Source: Isohypsibius dastychi (taxonomy: Eukaryota > Tardigrada > Eutardigrada > Parachela > Isohypsibiidae). From it: a stretch of 26,645 bases of DNA. Location of the stretch: NCBI GenBank assembly GCA_034696485.1, contig JAQIWT010000234.1, positions 1-26,645 of the forward strand, written 5' to 3'. Shown here one piece after another: positions 12,267 to 22,557 of the stretch; position 1 is the first letter of the stretch; each line of letters opens with the position of its first letter. The notes under the pieces are model-generated. The model was not told the DNA's origin, ran no database searches, and saw only the letters and a program-made list of their open reading frames with translations. The position numbers were made by a program, and so were the translations under genes.

Positions 12267-13106
12267 ATGGTGAGTCGGAAGTACGTTTACCATGCTTTAT
12301 TTGTGTTTAAAGCTTGTTTTTGAATCGCGTAGGCTGTTAAAAGACGTAACGGAGGTCGATCGAAACATGGACGTGGACACGTCAAGTTTGTGCGATGCAC
12401 CAACTGCGCTCGCTGTGTTCCCAAGGATAAGGCCATCAAAAAGTTCGTGATCCGGAATATTGTCGAAGCTGCTGCAGTTCGAGATATTGCTGAGGCCTCC
12501 GTTTATGAAAGTAAGTTTATAGGATGTGTTCGTTTCATCGGGTAATCGTTCATCCGCTTGGCAAGTTCGTCGCTGTAAGATGCGTGGAATTTCATGAATT
12601 CACATCTGAATTTTTGAATTTCTAAATATTTGTTCATTGTCGGATTTGCAAGGGAGGTTTGTTTTCGCGAATAACTTTTTTTTGTGGATTTTGGGGGTGA
12701 AATTATCATGAAGAATTAAACAGCCCATGATATTCTTCGTGAAGTTTCACAAATTTGACAGGTCTTATTCATTTGTCTCTAATTCGTCTTTTTTCTTTTC
12801 CAGGTTATAATTTACCGAAGCTCTACGCTAAATTACATTACTGCGTATCTTGCGCCATCCATTCGAAAGTCGTACGGAACAGATCGAAGGAAGCCAGGAA
12901 GATCCGAACGCCACCTCAGCGGTTCCGTCCTCAAGGAGATCGTCCTCCTCAACGCGTAGGTTCATTTTCTGAGTTGATTTTGACTTCTCGATTATCTTCC
13001 CTATCAATTTGAAAAACGTCGATAAAACTTCTGTTTTGAATTGCAGCAGGAAGGAGGAGCCCCCGGTGGACCCCGTGTTGGAGGAGCTCCAGCCGCAAAG
13101 GCATAG
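12267..13106 (+). CDS. RPS26: 40S ribosomal protein S26 (eS26)
   Basis: Four coding exons (12267-12269, 12333-12510, 12804-12955, 13047-13106) join in frame to 130 aa; human RPS26 is 115. The first coding exon is only the ATG, with a donor directly after it. The protein runs [18 protein letters not shown], then the near-invariant core with zinc-binding cysteines in RCTNCARC and [10 protein letters not shown], and [21 protein letters not shown]. eS26 sits near the mRNA exit channel of the small subunit. The C-terminal tail is longer than in mammals and rich in Gly, Pro and Ala. The last acceptor is a tandem NAGNAG (13046 and 13049), so forms with or without one Gln are possible. A polyadenylation signal follows 48 bases after the stop. 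Confidence 0.98.
12511..12803 (+). other. RPS26 intron 2, with a small hairpin
   Basis: At 293 nt this intron is several times longer than most in the window. It contains an 11-bp stem with one G-U pair (12706-12716 with 12732-12742) and a 15-nt loop. Ribosomal-protein introns often host snoRNAs. I see no clear C/D box pair, and H/ACA features are not convincing, so I do not call an RNA gene. Confidence 0.35.
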
Positions 13107-13456
13107 AGATTTTGTTTCTTTCTTTTCAGAATCCCTTGACCTGACCGGAAATGAATAAAAGCAGTTGAGAATCATTCGTTGTTTTTAATCGTCAGAAAAT
13201 AGATCCAGGCTAGATGATTGTTGCCCAGAACGGTAAAAGGGAACTTAAGGACATCTGTCAAAGTTACACAGCAATTCAATTTTCACTCCGAAAAACGAAA
13301 ATATTGGAATATCAACAAATCGAATCCAAGAAATATAACAAATGACAGCCAGTGATTATTAGAATCAAAAAGTTATATTACAACCAACGTTATTTTACAA
13401 CCTGAGGGTGAAAGATCAATTTAAGCACCTGTAAAACGAACTCAAACAAAACAATC
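13107..13456. other. Convergent intergenic region between RPS26 and DCP2
   Basis: It holds both 3' UTRs. Besides the RPS26 poly(A) signal I see AT-rich sequence and no gene. Confidence 0.6.
13154..13159 (+). terminator. Polyadenylation signal AATAAA of RPS26
   Basis: A canonical AATAAA lies 48 bases after the RPS26 stop codon, a normal distance for a short ribosomal-protein 3' UTR. Confidence 0.8.
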
Positions 13457-14823
13457 TCAAACAGACTCCACAAATAACGTGAGATCCAACCGAAAAATTC
13501 CCGGTGCCCAGGCTTTCGGACAGAAATCTTTGTCAAACTCAATAAACGGCCATTGGGATTTCTTCTGCGCCAAATTCACCGGAAGTTTGGCCACTTCAAC
13601 GACGGACTCTTTCGGACTGAGAAGATCCTCTTCAACCAGTTCCAAAGTGATCGCTCTTTTCGCGGGAGAAAGCTCCGTGGTCTTCTTCGGCGATTTTCCA
13701 GCTGATCGTTTTTGAACGGCGAGTGGCAAATCAAGCACTTCCGGTGAGGTTGGTCCAACGCCTTGAAATTCAAACATCTGGCCTGAATCGTGTCCGGCCA
13801 TCGATGACCTCCGCAACTTTTCTCCCACTTTTGTGTATTTATCTGAATTTCCAACGAGAACTTTTCTATTCAGATCAATCCATTTTCGCAAAGGGCTGAA
13901 AAAAATCGGAAGTCAACAAAATGCAAAAATTCGACAAAACCGAAAACCAGCGGTTTACTTGATAAATGGTCGAATCATGTAGAATCCCTGTCCTTTGTAC
14001 TTGGAGTCAGCATTGCTCGTGGTTCCAGTTGCTCCAGGAAGATCTTTCACGGTCATCCATTGGATCGACTGAATAACAGAACATCTTCCTTGATCACAAA
14101 TTAAATGAGAACTGATTCAATTTGACAGACCTTCACTTCTCCGCGTGTACGAGGTTCAAATCTGGTTTCCTTGCTGATGCCATGAACAATATAAAGCTGT
14201 ACAAACTGCTCTTCATAAGACAACTCCAAATATTCTTCCGAATTTATCAACTGAGAAATGTCGAATCCAGTTTCTTCCAACACTTCTCGAACTGCACATT
14301 CCTGCATTGTTTCTTCGCTGTTTTTCTTGCCTTTTGGAAAACCCCAACGGCGACCAGGAAAGCTTTCAACGACTAAAACCTGGAAACGGAAAACGTGGAA
14401 ATTTGGCGAGAAAACAAAGATTTCTGCTCACGTAGTCCAGCGTTTCGTCCAACAAAATAGCGCCAGCAGTAGGTATACTCGATTTGTACGCTTTCCATGC
14501 TTTCCAATAATCGTCAAAGAATTCCATAAACCGATGCAGGTATTGCACATGAGAGCACACAGCTTGACAGAAATCTCGTAGAGAAACTCGAGGGAGCAAG
14601 GGATTATGTTCGCAGTAATGATCCAGATAAAACCAATGCGCCTCCTCGATTTTGAAGAATACTCTCACTGAATCCTTCAAATCTTCTGAATCCAGCTCAG
14701 TCTGCGAAAGAGAAACGGAACTAGAAAAAACCCAACAAACAACAACAAAAGCCAAATCAAGCGTACCAAAAACCGCAAACATGCATCGTCCAGAACCCGA
14801 TCCGGAATCCCAACTGAACTCAT
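13457..14823 (-). CDS. DCP2: mRNA decapping enzyme DCP2 (Nudix hydrolase)
   Basis: Five exons on the minus strand (14823-14767, 14701-14432, 14379-14131, 14068-13959, 13895-13457) join in frame to 374 aa; human DCP2 is 420. It removes the m7G cap from mRNA, releasing m7GDP, in P-bodies with DCP1. The N-terminal regulatory domain (about 1-95) has IPDRVLDDACLRFL and the family signature EEAHWFYLDHY. The Nudix box at 126-148 matches GX5EX7REVXEEXG: G126, E132, R140, E141, E144, E145 and G147. WGFPKGK precedes it. Box B follows, ending with RPFINPLRKW. The C-terminal tail is short and low in complexity, with Lys, Ser and Pro, and ends with WPFIEFDKDF, which resembles the aromatic-acidic C-terminal element of animal DCP2. 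The short 57-nt first exon is supported by exact continuity across the junction. Confidence 0.96.
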
Positions 14824-16331
14824 GTTGGGGGCAGCTCAATTATAAATCCTCCAGAGTTCTGCGGCAAACGACTTCAACCCAACGAACGTACGGAGATAGA
14901 TAACAACTGAATAGTCGAAAACTTCAATGAAAATTTTCCAATTCTCCAGACTTTCAACTACCTGCACTCCACCCCCCCCCCCCTCGCCGTTAGCAGTTTT
15001 CCTACTCCTACTACAGTACAAAGTAGCTTCGTATTTCAGCCTGCAAATAAACTGTCGCATGATGTTAGAATTGATCTCTTGAAGTTGAATCCGGAATCCC
15101 AGACACGTATTTGTTAGTTTGTGAATATTTGACGGATATAACAGGATCGGAAATCTCTTCTTCCGGTCGTTCGAGCTTCGCCATTGTCGATCGGAATATA
15201 GTCTGACGAACGGTACGGATGATGTTTTAGTTTACTGCTCATTTGTTGTCATTTTGTTTTATGCCTCCTTTGCTCAGCTGTCTGTCGTAGTTAAAATTTG
15301 TTTGTTTGAGTAAAAATCCTTTGCGTGACATTTTGATCTTTTCTAATGATGGTGTTGGGAATTGGGATGTGATATATTTCTTTTGTAGGTGACGAATAAA
15401 TTGCGTTTTTCCGGATGAGAAGACCTATCATATCGGAATTTGATGGTCACAGTTGTTATCCATCAGCGCATTGCTTTTGACGTATCCAATTCAGAGGTAT
15501 TTTGATGCGTATTTAGTACGACATCATATATAAAATTGACCTATATGACTAAATATACAGGGCCCCATCCTAACTTAATTTTCTTAGGGTATTCGTCATT
15601 GTTTTCAGAGAAATCTCAGATAATGGCAACCTTGATTCATGCATTCATTTACTCACCACTTGAAATTTTGCTGACGGCAGTTTTCGCAGGTGGGAAGAGT
15701 GCGAAATTGCGATTGTGTTGTTCATATTCATGTATTATTTAAACATAAATCAGAAACTTCTTCTTCCTGTTTCTTGAATACTTCCGCTTCAGAACTGATT
15801 GATTTTTGCTCTGTATTTGACCCGGCGGTTCAATTGTTTATATTCGAAAGTCTGGCCTTACGACCTTTGGTTACTTAACCGTTTCATGTCAATATAATCT
15901 ATCTTCAAGGTTATCTGAAATGTTTCTGTTCATCAAATCTGCCGCCATTGTAATTTTATCTTATATTGAAGTAGTAAAATTTCCTACTATGCTTGAGTTA
16001 TTTTATCAAAGCAAGCAAATACCGTAAATAGAGTTACTCTATGGATGAAGTTTTCGTCATTCGTATATGTTTATGTTTTAGTGCTAAAAAATTGAAGTAA
16101 ATAAGTAAATATTCCATTTCAGATATTGTATTTATGTTTTAGGTCGTATCAATGTTCGGGATATGTGTCTCTCGCGGTTGGTGGACAATTGATCGATCAG
16201 ACATTTAAGATAAGTCCTCGAGGCAAACGTGGCAATTCTGATACACGACGATGCCAATTCGCTTCGGTTGGGCTCGTTGCAAACACTTTTTCTGCTGTTG
16301 CTGCTTCGCGAATTTTAACAATCGCTTCAAA
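14824..16331. other. Divergent intergenic region between DCP2 (-) and GALM (+)
   Basis: About 1.5 kb without a gene I can support. It holds both promoters. Visible items are a run of 12 C at 14972-14983 and an AT-rich stretch around 15880-16140. The GALM frame is open back to an ATG at 16251. Other short ORFs here have no recognisable product. Confidence 0.5.
14972..14983. repeat. Homopolymer run of 12 C
   Basis: A poly(C) mononucleotide run lies about 150 bases upstream of the DCP2 start codon. Such runs are unstable and prone to sequencing length error. Confidence 0.9.
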
Positions 16332-18147
16332 ATGAGGATGCAGACTTTCGGCAAGCTGCCCTATGGTCAGACTGTGCAACTTTATGAAATTGAAAACAAG
16401 CATGGAGTTGTTCTGACTGTGACGAACTATGGAGCACGAATTGTTGGGCTCAAAGTGCCCGGACTCAATGGACAATTTGTGGATGTTGTTTGCGGATTCA
16501 AAACTTTGGAAGGTGGGTCGACATTTGAACCCGATATTATTTTTCAGACGTGAAGTTTATGAATACAATATGTTTTAACTAAATGCTTTAAAATAACTTG
16601 CAGAACTTTTCCTTCAGATTTTTTTTAAATGAGATGGTTCAGATGTTTTTGTATTTAATGCCAACTATTTTATAATTTGTTTCAGAATACATGGAAGATA
16701 AGTTCTACTTTGGTGCGATGGCCGGAAGAGTTGCCGGAAGGATATTTCCCACCAAAATCGAGATAGACGGAAAATTCTACAATCTCACTCCCAATGCCGG
16801 CGACGCACATTTGCATGGCGGCAATAATGGCTTTGATAAAGTAAAATATCAACTCCGACTATTGTTTGGCATTAGGGAATTTTTCATATTGATTGTAGGT
16901 TTTGTGGAAGGCTGATCTCATTGAAGAAGACAACGGTGTGGTTGGAGTGAGGTTACGTTACACTAGCCCTGCCGGAACTGAAGGCTATCCTGGAGAACTC
17001 GTTGTTGAGGTCGAATATCGTTTGACGAATGATAACGAAGTTATTACGCACGTTAAAGCATTTGCTGAGGAAACTACAATTGTCAACATTCCAAATCACT
17101 CTTATTTCAACCTCGGTGGAAAAGTAAGTTACATTCTCGCTATAAGTTTGTGTGGCTGTGATTTTTGTTGAAAAATTGAAATATTCATTGAGATAGCTTT
17201 TGCCGGCATCTGATTATCAATGATGCACAATATCAATAATAATAAAGTTAGTTGTTTGGACCAGTTGTGTCATATTCGAGAAAGATATTTTTGCACACAG
17301 AAATTCAGTTTTTTCTTCTGAAATTTTCGGTTGAAGCAGGCAATGAAAAGTATTTGATTGAACGCTGATAAACATTTTTAATATACCTAAGTGACCTTAT
17401 AGTTAGAATTATAATCATGTATCCATTCTGGTTAGTTTTTTGTTTAATATGTAATTATTTCCAGGATGATCCAACCGTATATGATCATATCGTCACCATT
17501 CTGGCCGACACTTACATCGCGGTCGATCCTAAAACAACCATTCCAACTGGAGAGATTCTGCCGGTCCAGAACACAGTTTACGATTTTCGGAAACCGATTC
17601 GACTCGGCGAAGTTATGTCTCGGACGCCTATTGATGGGTTTGATGATTTCTGGTGTTTTTCTGAAGGCCCATCTAAAGAACCGAAGCTGGCTGCCAAGTA
17701 AGTTTTCTGGTTGATTTTTTTTGTTCTATCATTTTTATTATTTTTGAAAAAATCAGAAATTGAATAAATATTTTATTCCTTTTAGATTATATCATCCGAG
17801 GACTGGAATTAATATGGATATCTTGACAACGCAACCCGGACTCGTCATGTACACCGGAAATTACCTACATCCGGCTGTAGTCGGAAAATACGGAGAGGTA
17901 CTCGACCGGCATGGCGCAATGTGTTTGGAGACTCAGTTGCATCCTAACGCAATTAATACGGTGAATTATTTTATTTTGATCATATAATTCATGTGCAGAT
18001 TTGATTTCTGTCGTTCTTCAGCCCGGCTTTCCTTCTCCGATCGTTCGAAGTGGCGAGACCTATGATCATACAACGATTTGGAGGTTCAGCCAAGTAAAGC
18101 ACAGGGAATCAGTTGCCCCGGCTCCCGAGACCCCGAAACAGAAATGA
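16332..18147 (+). CDS. GALM: Galactose mutarotase / aldose 1-epimerase
   Basis: Six exons (16332-16512, 16686-16840, 16899-17123, 17465-17697, 17786-17960, 18022-18147) join in frame to 364 aa; human GALM is 342. It interconverts alpha and beta anomers of galactose and glucose, feeding the Leloir pathway in the cytosol. Catalytic and binding residues are visible: H104 in HLHGGNNGFDKVLW, H179 in NHSYFNLGG, and the general base E313 in LETQLHPNAIN. The motifs GYPGEL, ADTYIAVD, IPTGEI, TTQPGLVMYTGN and YDHTTIWRFS are also conserved. The C-terminus has an extra ~15-residue Pro/Lys tail. I chose the ATG at 16332 because it gives the usual N-terminus. An in-frame ATG at 16251 would add 27 residues with a CCCC run, and a second ATG lies at 16338. 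Intron 3 (341 nt) is longer than its neighbours. Confidence 0.95.
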
Positions 18148-18883
18148 ATTTTTTTCATTAGACTGCTTGGAGTTTTTTGTTGTTTATTTCTGTTGCAGTC
18201 TGAAGAAGTGCTTTCGTTTGAACGAACCGTGTTCTTGGCTTCCACGAATCAAGTTGATTTTTCCAAATTACTCAAACTTTATTTTTCTGTTCGACATGGC
18301 TTTTTGCTAATGCAGTGTCTGATTTGAATTTGTTTTTGTTTCATATCGGTTACTTCTACCTGTATCACTGTATTAAGATGTTTAAAAGAAACTCGTTGTT
18401 AACTGTTCGACATCATCTCCCAGGAATTCTGACGTCCCCATGGAACCTTCCCAGATCATGATGATCAGTTTAGATCCAAGAACTGCGCCAGTGTTCTCCA
18501 CACCTCACATCTACTGCATCCTAATTATTTCATTACGTTTCGGTGTTGTATATACAGTAGATTGAAGGAACCTCTACGTGCTACATCCGGAGGAGAATGA
18601 GCTCGAACGATGAGATCGGTTTTTCGCTTCGAATCCGCAACCCACCCTGTGTGCAACAACATTCATTTTCATTTAGATTTAGTAACTTCTCCGCAATAAT
18701 TGTTACGGATTCCAAGAAATCGAGGCGGATGTCGCCCAAGTCACGTTTAGAAAGTGAAAAACAAAATATTGTTGCTCGTTTGGACAACGTGCCTAAAGGC
18801 ATTTTCTGCTGCCATAAAAACTACCGCAGTATATTGTGATTACGTTCATTCACATTTTCGAATCGTTTTCCACAGAACACATA
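18148..18883. other. Intergenic region between GALM and the WAP gene
   Basis: It holds the GALM 3' UTR and the promoter of the small secreted-protein gene. I see no canonical poly(A) signal on the plus strand. A TATATA lies at 18549, too far from the next ATG to be its core promoter unless the leader is long or spliced. There is no ORF with a recognisable product. Confidence 0.5.
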
Positions 18884-19253
18884 ATGAACTTCGTGAAAAC
18901 GTTTCTTGTTTTATTTGCATGCGTCTTGGTGTCAGAGGCATCAGCTCAGGGTAAGTGGTGACCTTTCCTCAATTTATCTTATTACAAAGTAATCAATCAG
19001 AGAAACTTATTATCTCTTGATCTAACAGGGGGCCGGCGCCGGAACGACCGCGACATATGCTTCGTAAGAATTCTGTTCAACCTGTATTCAATATGAAAAT
19101 TTGTCATTGTAAATTTTTCAGAATACGAAAAGAAGATGCAGCAACGTTCGACGGGATGAATGTTTCCGGGACTCACAATGTGGAAGACGAGAAAATTGTT
19201 GCTTCGATGGATGTCGGATGAAGTGTGAACGGGAGAGACGACGAAGTGGATGA
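18884..19253 (+). CDS. Small secreted single-WAP-domain protein, arginine-rich
   Basis: Three exons (18884-18950, 19029-19063, 19122-19253) join in frame to 77 aa. Exon 1 encodes a clear signal peptide, MNFVKTFLVLFACVLVSEAS, with likely cleavage before about residue 21. The mature part has exactly eight cysteines. The last six follow the whey acidic protein (four-disulphide core) pattern: CxxDxxC, five residues, CC, three residues, C, three residues, C. The first cysteine is followed by Phe instead of the usual Pro. The mature peptide is strongly cationic (about 16 Arg and 2 Lys against 9 acidic residues), with Arg clusters at both ends. WAP proteins include protease inhibitors (SLPI, elafin) and antimicrobial crustins or single-WAP-domain proteins; either role is inference. 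Donors (GTAAGT, GTAAGA) and acceptors (AACAG, TTTTTCAG) are standard. The gene converges on the FBXO31-like gene, with only 136 bases between the stops. Confidence 0.8.
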
Positions 19254-19303
19254 AACTCCATTGTTCATCGAGAGCCAAGCAGTTAATCAGTTTTTCCTAC
19301 CAC

Positions 19304-19309
19304 TTTATT
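19304..19309 (-). terminator. Polyadenylation signal of the FBXO31-like gene (AATAAA on minus strand)
   Basis: TTTATT on the plus strand reads AATAAA on the minus strand, 81 bases after the minus-strand stop at 19390. The minus-strand transcript end therefore comes close to, or overlaps, the end of the WAP transcript. Confidence 0.55.
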
Positions 19310-19389
19310 TTTGTGATAATTCATGAACCGGAACAAATGAAATCAGCGGTGGCTTACAAAATGAGCATTTTATCAATATCACACAGCAT

Positions 19390-21374
19390 TCATATAAACT
19401 GGCAAAATCTGTCATCTGGTGACAATTTCTCGAACAGAACTGCCATCATGATATTCCCCAACCACATGACCAAAAACCGAGTGGGACTAAAAATGATGAG
19501 ATGCGCCGGCACATTAAACGTAGTGTTATTCTCGGGATTATAAACGGATCCTCGTCCCACAAATCGAGTTTTGCAGGTTTCGGAAATCAGTTCCGGATCA
19601 ACCGAATTTTCTTCTGAAAATCCGTCCGGAAGGCGAAAAGGTTGCTCATGTAGAACCAGGTTTCCATCTGTGGTTTCCACAAACGGTCCGTTTTCCAAGT
19701 CCGCCAGTTTTCCAATATTAGTTTGGTCGTTGTTTGAGCATTTGATCTGACAGCTCATTTTGAAAAGAAACAAATAACCTGTACTCAAACGAGATGGATC
19801 GGAAGTCGTCTTGAATCCGGTGAGAAAATTCGAAATTCCTTCCGAATTTGGCAATTCACCCCAAATTACCTTTAAATACAAAACGAAATATTTAAACCGA
19901 TATTTTTGAATAAATGATCATCTTTACAGTCACAAGTTCCACGCCGGAAACCCCAAATTTTCCTTTGAAAATTCCGGTGGGCAGACCATAATCCAACGCG
20001 ACTTTCGGTATGATTAACGGCAGATGAGGATAGAACATTTTGGTACAAGCTTGTCTTCCTTGCGAACGAATATCTGTTCCGTCAAATAACTGCTCCAATT
20101 TGAGGTATGCTGCTCCTTGGAACCGACGAATTAATGAAGCAGATTTCGGCCAGCTTAGCTTGTTTTCGGTGATATAGTCTTGCATTTTCACCAGTCGCCT
20201 GAAAATAATAAGAATTACCGGTAACATCAACTCAACAAAGCACAAATTACCCAAAACAAAAAAAAACGATTTTCCAAAATGTCTAAAAAATTTTAAGAAC
20301 AATTTTTAAATTTTCCCAAATTTTTCAATTTTTTTCCTTATCAATTTAGTTCAGGATTCAGAAACAAATTAAGAAATCAAACCTAGCTGTGTGAGGGTGC
20401 GAACGGAAGCCGAAAACAGCATGGGTAGGTCGGCGGACTCCGTCCAGATCAGCTCTGGTTCCAATCGTGACCAGCCGGTTGATGTTTTCATTTGGTGGGA
20501 AATTGAAGTTGAAATACACAAAATCATTTCTGATATAAACTCCATCGGTATTTTCGTCAATGAAAATGGTGAAATCTGGTAGAGCCCTCATTTCGCCGGT
20601 GATACTATTAGCCGGATACCATAGTTCTCCTCGGATGAGTCCATTCTTAACTGTGATGGTAAGGATATCATTCCAATCGGAACCGCGAGATATCATGAAC
20701 CAGTTGAGAAGTCCACGAAATGGATGGATGAGTTTAGTGTAGAGTTCGAAAAAAGTCAGCTGCGATCCACGTTGTAAACTGTTCTCCCATGGACGTTCCG
20801 GATTTATCTGAAATGCTGGTGCCTCAATGTCTGCAATAAACAAAGAAAGCAAAATGAATTATAGAAAGATGAATTAAAATTTAAATAACTAAAAACAATT
20901 TTAAATGTTGTAAGAATTTATAAAATAAATATTGTAATAATTTAAAACTAAAACCAAAATGAAAGAATTTAAATACAATGCATTTAATTATAAATAATAT
21001 AACGTAAGCGTATCAATTAGAAATCATCATAAGTATCTGAAACATACATTCATTTCACAAAAAGTTTAAAATAGCCTTCTTTCTTTAACTTTGTTGGTGT
21101 ATTTGAAACACAATATAGAAAATACAATACTTACAAAATACGACTTACCTTCGTCAATATATTCATACCGGTATGGTAAATCAAGGGATTTCAGTGAAAC
21201 GCGAAGCTCCTGACGACATGTTTCTCTCCAGAGCTCATCGGTTCGACATAAATCTCGAAGACCCGAGCTGAGAATGCTGAGCTTTGCCACCATAGACGGA
21301 CCCAAATAATTGACGAACAATGTGCGAATTACATCGAACGGCAATTGAATGAAAAAATCCTGATCCGGATCCAT
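19390..21374 (-). CDS. FBXO31: F-box protein, FBXO31-like (SCF ubiquitin ligase substrate receptor)
   Basis: Four exons on the minus strand (21374-21149, 20830-20383, 20198-19928, 19869-19390) join in frame to 474 aa; human FBXO31 is 539. The N-terminus (about 8-50) is an F-box, with LPFDVIRTLFVNYLG and DELWRETCRQEL, which binds SKP1. The rest resembles the FBXO31 substrate-binding barrel: LYTKLIHPFRGLLNWF, then LPTGIFKGKFGVSGVELVTV (compare the family's GLFKGTYGSHGLEIV), LADLENGPF, and a C-terminal part with QPFRLPDG and LIIFSPTRFLVMWL. FBXO31 directs degradation of cyclin D1 and other substrates and has been linked to damaged, C-terminally modified proteins; whether this homologue does so is unknown. 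The chosen ATG lies just before the F-box. Homology is clear for the order of motifs but divergent overall, so orthology to FBXO31 rather than a paralogue is likely but not certain. Confidence 0.78.
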
Positions 21375-21416
21375 CTTGAATAAAAAGAATATTCATCAAA
21401 GGCACACCAACATAAC

Positions 21417-21545
21417 TCAAAGCTGTAAAATACCGAATGTGTCGGATGAGAGCGAGAAACGTAAACAAGAACGATTCTTCAACGCAAAATCAAATTCAGA
21501 AACTTGCCGTTCTGTATGATTCATCGGCTCAATCTCCGCACTCAT
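21417..21545 (-). other. Upstream ORF (42 aa) before the FBXO31-like start
   Basis: Reading on the minus strand, an ATG at 21545 opens a 42-codon frame that ends in TGA 42 bases before the FBXO31-like ATG. The peptide begins MSAEIEPMNHTERQV. A GTATTT donor-like site at 21433 and a T-rich TTCAAG acceptor-like site directly before the main ATG could remove the stop, but the joined frame would not match the F-box frame. It may be a uORF, or an artefact of a mis-seen exon. Confidence 0.3.
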
Positions 21546-21927
21546 TTCGGTGCATCTTTATGTCTGGAACTGAGAAATAAGCAGGAAATATTCAGAGTAT
21601 CTGCGTAAAATTCAGAAACCGACACAAGTTATGATAAATGAACTATAAATAAATATAAATAAAACAAAACGTTAATTTCATCAATTTTTAATCAAACATC
21701 AAGGAAATATTCTCACCTTGTTTAAATAACTACATTTACCTTAAATCTGTGTTTATTATTTTTATTGTAATTATTTGAGACTATTCTGTACTTCATAACC
21801 ATAATCACAAATTCAGTTGTGGACCCCGGGATGCAGAGCGCACCTAGAAAAACAACAGCAACAATAAATAATTTTGTGCGGTCCAGACGTCGTTGTTGGT
21901 TGTTTTTGCCAATAGCCCCCTTTTCTG

Positions 21928-22557
21928 CTAGTCTACTAAATACAGCGAGAAATCCTTGAGGGACCTGAATAAGAAGTTTATTATTTCCGGCACTTTTGTG
22001 TCATCGCACGCTGCATCATCAATCTGTAATTGGACTAATTCCCCGTAGTCGTTTTTTATCCCCAGTTCTGTCAACAACGTAAAAGCCAAATCGATTAGAC
22101 TCCCAGAAGCCCCCACTTTCGTTCGCTGGATTGCTTTGTATCGGATGCCGCAATTTCCCAAACAATAAAATTCTGTACAATGCAGTACGTAAATTATTCT
22201 TAAGATTTTTCGATGCAGAATAAGCCAATTATCCGCGATCCCAGCCAAATATATTCCTGTGCAAAGGGCTGATTGTTTCAAAGGATATACCATGCCATTC
22301 CGGTAACAAAAAAGCAGCGCAGCAATGGTTCTTGTTAAGTTGTTTTTCCTTCGATGAGCCAGATGGCAGCTCTTCTTCGATATGCTTTTGACAAACAAAA
22401 AGAATATCAATGTGTTAGTCTCGCCACAAATTGATCCCATCCACCCGGGAAAAAAGTGACTGAATGGAGCATTACTCTTTTCCGTCAGAATTTGTTCTTG
22501 AAAATGAAAGCTGAAGAGTCCACGTCTTGAAACAGCTTGGGATAAAAATTGTAACAA
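21928..22557 (-). other. Unrecognised 209-codon open frame
   Basis: The frame is open for 209 codons on the minus strand, unusually long for this otherwise stop-rich region. It opens with a TTG; the first ATG is about 40 codons in, which leaves ~170 aa. The product has hydrophobic stretches (IFFLFVKSI, IAALLFCY, ILRIIYVLH) and an acidic C-terminal part (LQIDDAACDDTKVPEI). I recognise no domain. Directly after the stop another frame is open and carries a hydrophobic segment (LFIVAVVFLGALCIPG), so a spliced membrane-protein gene or a decayed gene is possible. Confidence 0.25.

Noticed and set aside
14836-15060. Minus-strand ORF containing a Gly run (from the poly-C tract)
   Set aside because: The Gly run is only the translated homopolymer; there is no similarity to a known protein.
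16251-16331. Alternative GALM start adding 27 residues with a CCCC run
   Set aside because: The family starts close to FGKLPYG. The extension has no clear signal peptide or targeting logic, so the ATG at 16332 is preferred.
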